Below are positions 1 to 6,634 of a DNA stretch of 36,865 bases, piece after piece. Below the pieces are notes generated by a model. It was given only the letters and a program-made list of their open reading frames with translations, was not told where the DNA came from and did no database searches. Positions within the stretch are counted from its first letter, which is position 1. Every line of letters begins with the position of its first letter. The position numbers and the translations under genes are program-made. Source of the stretch: an uncultured Lachnospiraceae bacterium (GTDB lineage Bacteria > Bacillota > Clostridia > Lachnospirales > Lachnospiraceae); assembly GCA_904420225.1 (NCBI GenBank), contig CAJFUP010000001.1, positions 1 through 36,865 of the forward strand, in the 5' to 3' direction.

Positions 1-242
1 ACTATCTGGTCATGCAGACGGATATGTGTGCCGCATCCGCACACATATCCATCGAATCCAATATTGCGCACGTAATCAGGGATATTGAAATACGTTCTTC
101 CAGTGTTGATGAAAGTGAGATGGCCCTTCTGTCGAGCGTTCTGTAGCGCCCTGCGTGCACTGTCTGGAAGGATATGGCTGCCCTCTGTGATGAGGGTGCC
201 ATCGATATCAAAAAATAACAAACACTTATCTTCTGCTGCCAT
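1..242 (-). CDS. Cof-type HAD-IIB family phosphatase, N-terminal part (cut by window edge)
   Basis: The minus strand reads an open frame from an ATG at 242 to the window edge, about 80 codons with no stop. It is missing from the ORF track because it has no end. The start carries HAD motif I (DIDGTL, residues 12-17) with nucleophile and acid/base aspartates D12 and D14, and motif II with T47 in FINTGR. This is the usual N-terminus of Cof-type (HAD-IIB) sugar-phosphate or flavin-phosphate phosphatases, typically about 260-290 residues, so roughly two thirds of the gene lies outside. The Shine-Dalgarno AAAGGA sits about 8 nt before the ATG. The substrate cannot be told from this fragment. The track ORF at 2..283 is a shadow in another frame. 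Confidence 0.85.
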   Translation of the reverse strand, partial: MAAEDKCLLFFDIDGTLITEGSHILPDSARRALQNARQKGHLTFINTGRTYFNIPDYVRNIGFDGYVCGCGTHIRLHDQI

Positions 243-384
243 GGCGGAATCCTTTCTTTTATTCTTCTTTCTGCTATTCTCATGATTGATTACAACTCTG
301 TTGGGTTGCTGCGTGCCTGGGCGAAGGAAAAGTATGTCAAAAAAGTATCATCTTCTCCCTGAAATCACGCATCTCACCATGGGT

Positions 385-413
385 ATTATACAAAAAACAC
401 AGAAGAAAATCCA
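385..413 (-). promoter_or_regulatory. Possible sigma-A promoter for the HAD phosphatase gene
   Basis: On the minus strand a perfect -10 TATAAT (385-390) follows a weak -35 TGGATT (408-413) after 17 bp. It lies about 140 nt upstream of the HAD start. The -35 matches consensus at only three positions, so this is tentative. Confidence 0.35.
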
Positions 414-520
414 CAGAAATCTTTTTTTGCTGAGAGGTATCGCACATTTTTGAATGTTAAAAAGATATCAATCTTATCATATATTATGCACAAATAATTG
501 GGGAATAAAAGAGAAAATAC

Positions 521-552
521 TGTACAATTATACAGAAATGTGGTATTATACT
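521..552 (+). promoter_or_regulatory. Candidate promoter for the phosphotransferase gene
   Basis: TGTACA (521-526) and TATTAT (544-549) are 17 bp apart. A second -10-like TATACT overlaps at 547-552. Transcription from here would produce a leader of about 140 nt that includes the folded element at 599-674. Confidence 0.45.
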
Positions 553-598
553 CTTGTAATAATATCAGGGATAAACAGTCGAAAATCTGATGCAGGCT

Positions 599-674
599 TG
601 CCAGCATGGGGATTTTCGGCTGCTGGCAGAGTGCAAACATCCCCGGCGGTTTGTCAGGCGCCGACCAACGCCGG
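599..674 (+). promoter_or_regulatory. Pseudoknot-capable structured 5' leader of the phosphotransferase gene (class not recognised)
   Basis: Three pairings are visible. A perfect 8-bp hairpin pairs TGCCAGCA (599-606) with TGCTGGCA (621-628). GGGGAT in its loop (608-613) is the exact complement of ATCCCC downstream (639-644), which would make an H-type pseudoknot. A third stem pairs CCGGCG (643-648) with CGCCGG (669-674), sharing two Cs with the pseudoknot, so the two can compete. The element ends about 15 nt before the GGAGG ribosome binding site at 689-693. I could not match it to a riboswitch class I know (TPP, FMN, SAM, c-di-GMP, ZTP, fluoride, guanidine and preQ1 signatures not seen). Regulation is inferred from structure and position only. 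Confidence 0.5.
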
Positions 675-699
675 TGGTGAAGAAAATGGAGGTAGTAAT

Positions 700-1446
700 A
701 TGAGCAGTCGTGAACTCATTGCTGAAAGCGCGTACAAAAAGATATATAGAGAAGGTGACAAGGTCATTAAAGTATTTGCCGAGGGCTTTCCCAAGTCAGA
801 AGTCCTAAATGAAGCGCTCAATACAGCCCGGGTGGAAGAGGTTGGACTCAACGTGGGAAAGATCCTGGAGGTTTCCGTGGTGGAAGGAAAATGGGCCATT
901 ACCAAGGAATATATCCAGGGCCAGACGCTGGCAGAGAGGATCAAAGAAGAGCCGGATAAGGCGGAGCAGTACATTGACCGGATGGTGGACCTGCACATTC
1001 AAATCAATTCCCATTCCTGTCCCCTGCTGAATCGAATGAAAGAGAAGATGACAAGGCAGATTCAGGAACTGGATGTCATTGACGAGGGGATTCGCTACGA
1101 GCTGATGACCCGGCTGGACGGGATGCCGCGGCATTTAAAGCTCTGCCATGGAGATTTTGAACCATCCAATATCATTGTTCAGGGTGACCAGATGTATGTC
1201 ATTGACTGGGTACATGCCACACAGGGCAATGCCAGTGCGGATGTGGCCAGGACGTATCTGCTGTTATGTCTTGATAACCCGCTGTTGGCCGACATGTATA
1301 TGGATAAATTCTGTCAGAAGACAGATACACAGAAGCGTTATGTGCAGCAGTGGCTTCCCATTGTGGCAGCAGCCCAGCTGACCAAGAAGCGTCCCCAGGA
1401 GAAGGAACTATTGATGAAATGGGTGGATGTGTGCGAATATCAATGA
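700..1446 (+). CDS. APH/choline-kinase-fold phosphotransferase family protein
   Basis: A 248-residue protein of the aminoglycoside phosphotransferase (protein-kinase-like) superfamily. Brenner's motif CHGDFEPSN (residues 149-157) supplies catalytic D152 and N157, and VIDW (167-170) supplies the metal-binding D169. K24 in VIKVF is the likely ATP-binding lysine. The length fits small, stand-alone members of this superfamily that phosphorylate hydroxyls on small molecules. The substrate is not predictable, and resistance should not be assumed. I chose ATG 700 because GGAGG lies 6-7 nt upstream; the longer track ORF would extend through the structured leader. It is monocistronic, followed by a strong hairpin convergent with kdgK. 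Confidence 0.8.
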   Translation: MSSRELIAESAYKKIYREGDKVIKVFAEGFPKSEVLNEALNTARVEEVGLNVGKILEVSVVEGKWAITKEYIQGQTLAERIKEEPDKAEQYIDRMVDLHIQINSHSCPLLNRMKEKMTRQIQELDVIDEGIRYELMTRLDGMPRHLKLCHGDFEPSNIIVQGDQMYVIDWVHATQGNASADVARTYLLLCLDNPLLADMYMDKFCQKTDTQKRYVQQWLPIVAAAQLTKKRPQEKELLMKWVDVCEYQ

Positions 1447-1461
1447 TGTGAAAAATATCGC

Positions 1462-1530
1462 GAAGGGCGATGCTGTCTCTCAGGGGATGTCTTCTAGACT
1501 TTTCCCTGGAAAGAGACGGCATCGCCCTTC
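1462..1530. terminator. Long compound hairpin between convergent genes
   Basis: GAAGGGCGATGCTGTCTCT (1462-1480) pairs with AGAGACGGCATCGCCCTTC (1512-1530) over 19 positions with one G-T wobble. CAGGG/CCCTG and GTCT/AGAC can pair inside the loop. On the minus strand it is followed by a TATTTTTC tract, so it is a good terminator for kdgK. On the plus strand no U-run follows, so it may act there as a 3' end stabiliser for the phosphotransferase mRNA. Confidence 0.7.
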
Positions 1531-1561
1531 CCGGCTGAATATTAATTTCCAAAGGGGCGCA

Positions 1562-2572
1562 TTATCTTTGAATATCGTATGTTTGATTCATGAGACGCAG
1601 AATGCTTTCTTTATCTGTAATATTTGTATCGCCGCGGATGGAATGCTTCATTACGGAGGAAGCTACGGCAAAGTTCACGGTATCTTCCGGTGACATGCCG
1701 TCCATCAGTGCGTAGATCAGACCGGAGGAGAACGCATCGCCGCCGCCCACCCGATCCAGGATTTGGAAGCGGAACAGATCGCTCTCGTATGTTTTTCCAT
1801 TATAATACAGATAGGCCTTCAGAGAATTCTCACTTCCGGAGTGGACATAGCGGACATGGCGTCCAATGGCCTTAAAGTGATAGCGGCGGGCCAGTTCCTG
1901 GAAGATCCGATCCTGTTCCTCCAATGTGGGCTGCATGGACATGCCATCCTTTAAATCGTGACCATTTTCGTCGGTCAGATGGATGGGTTCAATACCAATG
2001 AGAATATCCACATAGGGCAGATAACGGCTTAGGATATCTCGTGCCTCGCCAAAACTCCACAGTTTGCTCCTGAAGTTGCAGTCAAAGCTCACAGTCATGC
2101 CCAATTTTTTGGCAGCGTAGAGAGCCTGTTCCATGAGGATTTCGCAGTTGTTGGATAGGGCGGGTGTAATGCCGCTTAAATGGAGCCAGTCATAGCCCTC
2201 CAGAATTTTGGGAATATCCAGAGTTGTATAATCGAATTCTGCGAAAGCGGAGTGTTTTCGGTCATAGATTACCTGGGATGCCCGCACCGAAATTCCCTCT
2301 TCCAGGTAATAAGTCCCCATGCGCTCTCCGGCAAGAATGATGGGGGAAGTATGTACATCGTTGGCTTTCAGATAACGGATGGCCGATTTACCGATATCAT
2401 TGTTGGGAATAACAGTAAATACACTGGTATCCACACCCAGGTTGGCCAGGGATATGGCCACATTGGCCTCTGCGCCGCCAAAATTGATAATGAAGGAATT
2501 GGTGGTGCAGATCCGTTCATAATTGGGCGGAGAGAGACGCATCAGAAGTTCTCCCATGGTTATAAATCTCAT
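1562..2572 (-). CDS. kdgK: 2-dehydro-3-deoxygluconokinase (PfkB family)
   Basis: A 336-residue PfkB-family sugar kinase. It should phosphorylate 2-keto-3-deoxygluconate (KDG) to KDPG in the cytoplasm, the last kinase step of uronate breakdown before aldolase cleavage. GGAEANVA at 32-39 is the N-terminal PfkB glycine motif. [12 protein letters not shown] near residues 273-284 is PfkB signature 2 with the catalytic aspartate at about 279. ATG 2572 is preferred over the upstream codon in the track because AAAGGAGG lies directly before it. The gene is divergent from two GH88 unsaturated glucuronyl hydrolases, which supports KDG over fructose or ribose as substrate. Ribokinase-type specificity cannot be fully excluded by reading alone. 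Confidence 0.85.
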   Translation of the reverse strand: MRFITMGELLMRLSPPNYERICTTNSFIINFGGAEANVAISLANLGVDTSVFTVIPNNDIGKSAIRYLKANDVHTSPIILAGERMGTYYLEEGISVRASQVIYDRKHSAFAEFDYTTLDIPKILEGYDWLHLSGITPALSNNCEILMEQALYAAKKLGMTVSFDCNFRSKLWSFGEARDILSRYLPYVDILIGIEPIHLTDENGHDLKDGMSMQPTLEEQDRIFQELARRYHFKAIGRHVRYVHSGSENSLKAYLYYNGKTYESDLFRFQILDRVGGGDAFSSGLIYALMDGMSPEDTVNFAVASSVMKHSIRGDTNITDKESILRLMNQTYDIQR

Positions 2573-2643
2573 ATTGTTTCCTCCTTTGTCCCGGATAAAG
2601 ACAGAGTTATCCAAACCAATGGACGAGGCTATGTCTTATGATA

Positions 2644-2671
2644 AGTATAACAAATCTATATGAAAAAACAA
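2644..2671 (-). promoter_or_regulatory. kdgK promoter
   Basis: On the minus strand, -35 TTGTTT (2666-2671) and -10 TATACT (2644-2649) are 16 bp apart. The -35 lies inside the first copy of a direct repeat (2662-2672), so a repressor bound there would block the promoter. Confidence 0.6.
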
Positions 2672-2693
2672 TAGAAATATCAGAAAAAACAAT
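2662..2693. repeat. Direct repeat GAAAAAACAAT x2 in the kdgK/GH88 divergent region (operator candidate)
   Basis: GAAAAAACAAT occurs at 2662-2672 and again at 2683-2693. The two copies are identical and 21 bp apart, two helical turns, so a dimeric regulator would meet both on one DNA face. The first copy overlaps the kdgK -35. The second sits 25 bp upstream of the GH88 -35. Operator function is inferred. Confidence 0.45.
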
Positions 2694-2717
2694 CCATAAA
2701 ACATATCCAATATTCAA

Positions 2718-2746
2718 TTGTCCCTTTGGACGGGAAATGGTAAAAT
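2718..2746 (+). promoter_or_regulatory. Promoter of the GH88 genes
   Basis: TTGTCC (2718-2723) and TAAAAT (2741-2746) are separated by exactly 17 bp, about 50 bp before the first GH88 start codon. It is divergent from the kdgK promoter. Confidence 0.6.
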
Positions 2747-2796
2747 AGTATTATCAGCTGAAAGCAGCGAAAAATGGAAGGAGGCGTTGGATTCTT

Positions 2797-3942
2797 ATGG
2801 GAGAAACCATGTGGAATGAGAGACAGCAGCAGTGGCTGGAGGAGGTGTATGAAAAGCTGACAGTAAAGATGGCAGCAGAATGTGAGAGGGCGAAAGACAA
2901 GATTCCATATATTGCCAGGAACGGGGTATTTGACGATCACAGCGGCAAAGACCAGCTGAATTTCTGGACCAATGGATTTTGGGGTGGTATTCTGTGGCAA
3001 ATGTATCATGCCACAGAGCAGGAATGTTATAAGGAAGCGGCCCGGCGGTTGGAGGCGAAGTTTGACTATTTGCTGGATGAATACATTCGGCTTCATCATG
3101 ATGTGGGATTCATGTGGCTGCATACGGCAGTGGCGGATTACCGGCTCACTGGCGATGAGACGGCCAGGAAACGAGGCCTCCACGCGGCTGCCCTGCTGGC
3201 AGGGCGGTTTAATCCGGCTGGCAGGTTTATACCGGCTTGGAATGGAGAAGACCGTATTGGTTGGATTATCATTGACAGTATGATGAATATCCCTCTGCTG
3301 TACTGGGCGACCGATGAAACCGGGGATCCTCGATTTGCCATGATTGCCAGGGAACAGGCGGACAAAGAACTGGCCATGGCGGTGCGTCCCGATGGATCCT
3401 GCAATCATATCTGCTGCTTGGATCCCATGACAGGGGAAATGCTTGATAACCCAGCCGGACAAGGGTATGAGTCAGGATCTTCCTGGAGCAGAGGACAGGC
3501 CTGGGCCCTGTATGGCTTTGCCCTGAGTTATCGCCATACGGGAGAACAGAAGTATCTGGACGCTGCCAAGAGGGTGGCGCACTATTTCATCTCCAGTGTG
3601 GTTCGCACAGATTTTCTGCCGCTGTGTGATTTCCGCCAGCCGTCAGATCCGGTGTACTATGACTCCACAGCGGGTGCCTGCGCGGCTTGTGGTCTTCTGG
3701 AGATTGCAGAGCATGTGCCGATGCTGGAGAAGACGTTCTATGTTGATGCGGCGCTTCGAATTTTACAGGCCATGGAAAGCAATTGGTGCGATTGGGATCC
3801 CGACAGAGATTCTGTTCTGCAGATGGGAAATGCCGCCTATCATGACCGACCGGATCAGCGTCATGTGCCCATTATTTATGGGGATTATTTTTTCATTGAA
3901 GCGATTCTGCGGCTTTTGAAAAAGGATTTTCTCATCTGGTAG
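2797..3942 (+). CDS. GH88 family unsaturated glucuronyl hydrolase, copy 1
   Basis: A 381-residue intracellular (no signal peptide) glycoside hydrolase of family 88. GH88 enzymes hydrate the double bond of 4-deoxy-unsaturated glucuronic acid at the non-reducing end of disaccharides made by polysaccharide lyases, releasing a keto-uronate. D102 in HHDVGFMW and D160 in GWIIIDSMMN match the two catalytic aspartates of Bacillus UGL in context and approximate spacing. SWSRGQAWALYG (229-240) is the conserved aromatic/basic site loop. The start uses GGAGG about 12 nt upstream; an ATG four codons later is possible. A close paralog follows, and kdgK is divergent. Whether the natural substrate is heparin, chondroitin, hyaluronan or another glycan cannot be read from sequence; no sulfatase or lyase is in the window. 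Confidence 0.88.
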   Translation: MGETMWNERQQQWLEEVYEKLTVKMAAECERAKDKIPYIARNGVFDDHSGKDQLNFWTNGFWGGILWQMYHATEQECYKEAARRLEAKFDYLLDEYIRLHHDVGFMWLHTAVADYRLTGDETARKRGLHAAALLAGRFNPAGRFIPAWNGEDRIGWIIIDSMMNIPLLYWATDETGDPRFAMIAREQADKELAMAVRPDGSCNHICCLDPMTGEMLDNPAGQGYESGSSWSRGQAWALYGFALSYRHTGEQKYLDAAKRVAHYFISSVVRTDFLPLCDFRQPSDPVYYDSTAGACAACGLLEIAEHVPMLEKTFYVDAALRILQAMESNWCDWDPDRDSVLQMGNAAYHDRPDQRHVPIIYGDYFFIEAILRLLKKDFLIW

Positions 3943-4037
3943 GTCAGCGGCGGCTCCCGTTCCTTAAATGGAAACAGAGGAAGCACAATTTACCAAAAAA
4001 GGAGACGATCGTCCATGTTTATTTTTGGAATAAATGA

Positions 4038-4096
4038 TATAATAAACATGAATTTTGCCCCAATGGGATCCGTTGACTGATGGGTGGGTCAACGGA
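4038..4096 (+). promoter_or_regulatory. Possible internal promoter (-10) and leader hairpin before the second GH88 gene
   Basis: A perfect TATAAT lies at 4038-4043 without a convincing -35. Twenty-five bases on, TCCGTTGAC (4069-4077) pairs perfectly with GTCAACGGA (4088-4096) around a 10-nt loop. There is no U-run, so it is not an intrinsic terminator. The 211-bp gap between the two GH88 genes may allow separate control of copy 2. Confidence 0.4.
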
Positions 4097-4153
4097 AAGC
4101 CCAGCGCGCAGACGCGTCTTACCAAAATACAGTGAAAAACGGAGGTTTATAGT

Positions 4154-5290
4154 ATGAATTACGCCATCGGAAACGAAAACGAAAAATGGGTCAGAGAGAT
4201 CTATGAGAAGATCAAGACAAAGATGTCCGCAGAGTGTGACCGGACAGGGGACAAGATCCCATATACCACAGTGGACGGCAAGTTTGATGATAAGTCTGTC
4301 AACGATCTGGATTGGTGGACCAATGGATTTTGGCCTGGAATTTTGTGGCAGATGTATCACGCTACGGGAGAAGAGAAGTATATGACAGCTGCCCGGGGTG
4401 TGGAAGAGAAGTTGGACAAATGTCTGGAAGATTTTACGGGTTTGCATCATGATGTGGGCTTCATGTGGCTGCACTCGGCAGTGGCTGATTACCGCCTGAC
4501 TGGAAATGAAAAGTCCAGGGTCAGAGGACTGCACGCCGCCAGTACACTGGCCGGACGTTTTAACCCTGCAGGAAAATTCATACCGGCCTGGAATGGGGAG
4601 GACCGCATTGGCTGGATCATCATTGACTGCATGATGAATATTCCCATCCTGTACTGGGCGTCCGATGAGCTGAAGGATCCCCGTTTTGCCATGATTGCCA
4701 GGGCTCAGGCAGATAAGGAGTTGGAGATGTCCATCCGTCCCGACGGCTCTTCCAATCACATTTGCTGTTTGGATCCCATGACAGGAGAAATGCTGGATAA
4801 TCCCGGCGGACAGGGATATGAGTCGGGATCGTCCTGGAGCAGAGGCCAGGCCTGGGCTCTGTATGGATTCGCCCTCAGCTATCGCCATACGGGGGATCAG
4901 AAGTATCTGGATGCCGCCAAAAGGGTGGCGCACTATTTCATCGCCAATCTGGTGCGCTCTGATTTCCTGCCTTTGTGTGATTTCCGTCAGCCATCGGAGC
5001 CGGTGTACTATGATTCCACGGCCGGCGCCTGCGCGGCCTGCGGATTCTTGGAGATTGCGGAACATGTGGGCGAGCTGGAAAAGCCGCTTTATGTGGACGC
5101 GGCCATGCGTGTGCTGAAGGCCATGGAAGAAAAATGGTGCGATTGGGATCCGGAAAGAGATTCCATCCTGCAGATGGGAAATGAGGCGTACCATAGAGAA
5201 GAAGGTCGGCATATTTCCATCATTTATGGGGATTATTTCTTTATTGAAGCAATTTTGAGACTTGTGGAAAAAGATTTCCTGATCTGGTAA
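4154..5290 (+). CDS. GH88 family unsaturated glucuronyl hydrolase, copy 2
   Basis: A 378-residue paralog of the preceding gene. By eye about three quarters of positions are identical, most strongly from HHDVGFMW to the shared C-terminus KDFLIW. Catalytic aspartates are D100 and D158, with the same 58-residue spacing as copy 1. It has no signal peptide and so is cytoplasmic. GGAGG lies 9-10 nt before ATG 4154. The N-terminal 50 residues and the region around residues 72-95 differ most, which may tune substrate range. A Spx/ArsC-like gene follows after only 18 bp and could be co-transcribed. Tandem duplication followed by divergence is the simplest explanation. The 474-residue antisense ORF at 4019..5443 is a shadow. 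Confidence 0.88.
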   Translation: MNYAIGNENEKWVREIYEKIKTKMSAECDRTGDKIPYTTVDGKFDDKSVNDLDWWTNGFWPGILWQMYHATGEEKYMTAARGVEEKLDKCLEDFTGLHHDVGFMWLHSAVADYRLTGNEKSRVRGLHAASTLAGRFNPAGKFIPAWNGEDRIGWIIIDCMMNIPILYWASDELKDPRFAMIARAQADKELEMSIRPDGSSNHICCLDPMTGEMLDNPGGQGYESGSSWSRGQAWALYGFALSYRHTGDQKYLDAAKRVAHYFIANLVRSDFLPLCDFRQPSEPVYYDSTAGACAACGFLEIAEHVGELEKPLYVDAAMRVLKAMEEKWCDWDPERDSILQMGNEAYHREEGRHISIIYGDYFFIEAILRLVEKDFLIW

Positions 5291-5308
5291 TAGAAAGGGA
5301 GGAAGAGT

Positions 5309-5662
5309 ATGCTGTTTGTCCATTATCCCAAGTGCAGTACTTGCCGGAATGCCAAGAAATGGTTGGATGAACATGGAATCGCGTATGAGAGCCGTGATAT
5401 CCGTGAAGAGAATCCCAAGGCAGAGGAGCTGAAAACCTGGCATGAAAAAAGCGGCCTGCCCTTGAAGCGCTTGTTCAATACCAGCGGAATGGTGTATAAA
5501 AGCTTAAATCTGAAGGATAGGCTGACAGAGATGGGGGAAGAAGAACAGTATGAACTGCTGGCTTCCGACGGAATGCTGGTGAAGCGGCCGATTTTGGTGG
5601 GGGACACCTTTGTGCTGATCGGATTCCGTCCCAAAGAGTGGCAAGAAGTTCTGCTTTCATAA
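5309..5662 (+). CDS. ArsC/Spx/MgsR-family thioredoxin-fold protein
   Basis: A 117-residue protein of the arsenate reductase/Spx family. The N-terminal CSTC puts C9 and C12 in a redox CXXC, followed by the family feature SRDIREENP (residues 30-38) and a KRPILV segment near residue 92. The length matches this family (about 115-130). Spx members bind RNA polymerase alpha as redox-sensing regulators, while ArsC members reduce arsenate. No ars genes are nearby, and the CXXC favours a Spx/YffB-like role, but function is not settled. GGGAGGAAGAG precedes ATG 5309. It sits 18 bp behind a GH88 gene and ends at a hairpin. Confidence 0.75.
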   Translation: MLFVHYPKCSTCRNAKKWLDEHGIAYESRDIREENPKAEELKTWHEKSGLPLKRLFNTSGMVYKSLNLKDRLTEMGEEEQYELLASDGMLVKRPILVGDTFVLIGFRPKEWQEVLLS

Positions 5663-5683
5663 AGAAATCTCAATGGTAATGTA

Positions 5684-5730
5684 AAATTGGCACCTTGTGT
5701 GAGCCGAATGGCTCTCAAAGGTGCCAATTT
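5684..5730. terminator. Hairpin terminator between convergent genes
   Basis: AAATTGGCACCTT (5684-5696) pairs with AAGGTGCCAATTT (5718-5730), and GTGAGCC/GGCTCTC extend the stem inside. The T6 run lies about 10 nt after the stem on the plus strand, so it is an imperfect intrinsic terminator. It probably serves the plus-strand gene and the minus-strand XRE gene. Confidence 0.6.
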
Positions 5731-5812
5731 CTGCGCGCTGTTTTTTGCCCCGCCATTTTGCCATAGGCTCTTTTGGGAAACTTTATAAAATCCCGCTGCG
5801 GCCAAATAAACG

Positions 5813-6100
5813 TTACTTGGAATCGGAAATATTAAGAAACTTCTTTGTCGCGTCCGGAGAGGACAGCAGCTGGCCTGGATTGCAGTGAAGCGCTCTGGCA
5901 ATGTCAAACAGCGTTTCCAAAGAGCAGGGCTTGATATTTCCGGGAGATTCAATGGCTGCAAGAAATGATTTGCTGATCCCAGCCCTTTCGGCCAGTTCAT
6001 TTTGCGTCATTTTGAGATGTTTTCGGTAAAGCATCGTGTTCAGTGCAATGTTTTGGTAGAGTGGTTTGTTGACATCCTTAATTAATTTTGACTTTGACAT
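5813..6100 (-). CDS. Small XRE-family HTH transcriptional regulator
   Basis: A 95-residue, single-domain DNA-binding protein. The helix-turn-helix segment TQNELAERAGISKSFLAAIE (about residues 32-51) has the Cro/C1 pattern, with the rest of the five-helix fold through LETLFDIARALHCNP. There is no sensor domain. I use ATG 6100; the track start is a TTG two codons earlier. The ribosome binding site is weak (GAGAT). A good promoter lies just upstream, leaving a leader of only about 12 nt. The gene is isolated between convergent and divergent neighbours, so its target is unknown. Confidence 0.8.
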   Translation of the reverse strand: MSKSKLIKDVNKPLYQNIALNTMLYRKHLKMTQNELAERAGISKSFLAAIESPGNIKPCSLETLFDIARALHCNPGQLLSSPDATKKFLNISDSK

Positions 6101-6118
6101 AATCAACTATCTCGCTTT

Positions 6119-6148
6119 CGTATACAAGTTCTATCCTTTTAGTTGCAA
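6119..6148 (-). promoter_or_regulatory. Promoter of the small XRE regulator
   Basis: On the minus strand TTGCAA (6143-6148) and TATACG (6119-6124) are 18 bp apart, ending about 19 bp before the ATG at 6100. Confidence 0.5.
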
Positions 6149-6634
6149 GACCGTTCTGTTAAGAAATATCATCAAGGCATTGAAAACCATATATAAATTC
6201 ACGCGGCATTTCAAGTCCCGTGCAGTTTACGAAAAAGATACTGCATATTCTGTTATTGTGTCATCATTTTACAATGATTTTGTATATTTGTCTACCCTGT
6301 ATGCTGAAAAAATGTTATATTTGGTAAAATATAGAAAAAAATAGTTATAATGAAAATACTACAAAATTTACCATATATCGCAAAATAGTGCGAGGCCGAT
6401 ACCGGGCGCAGAAGGGAGGCTGCTCTGTGCAAAGACGGCGGAGGATTTGACCCTATCCAAAGAGGAATTCTTGTGCTATACTAAACATAATGACGTCGGT
6501 GTTCAAAAAATTTTGATCGCCGGATACTCAGAACGGCCTTCTCTTTTTGCGGCAATTACCGTATGGGCCGACATAATTCTGGAAATATTGGAAAACTGTT
6601 AACGAAATCTGACTGGAAAGGATTGGTGTTTTGT
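6149..6634. other. Long AT-rich intergenic region upstream of the S1-domain gene
   Basis: No credible gene is seen here. The track ORF 6066..6344 has no ribosome binding site and no recognisable motif. GCGCAGA (6406-6412) can pair with TCTGTGC (6424-6430), with a GGGAGG-containing loop. A TATACT at 6477-6482 is the best -10 for the S1 gene, but its -35 (TATCCA) is poor. The mRNA leader would then be about 145 nt. Confidence 0.4.

Noticed and set aside
2759-2772. Possible catabolite-response (cre) site TGAAAGCAGCGAAA before GH88
   Set aside because: It departs from the cre consensus at several key positions and is not palindromic.
4019-5443. 474-residue minus-strand ORF opposite GH88 copy 2
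   Set aside because: It is an antisense shadow of a strongly conserved gene. It shows no motif or ribosome binding site, and a similar shadow occurs opposite copy 1.
6066-6344. 92-residue ORF over the XRE promoter
   Set aside because: It overlaps the regulator start and promoter and has AT-rich random composition.
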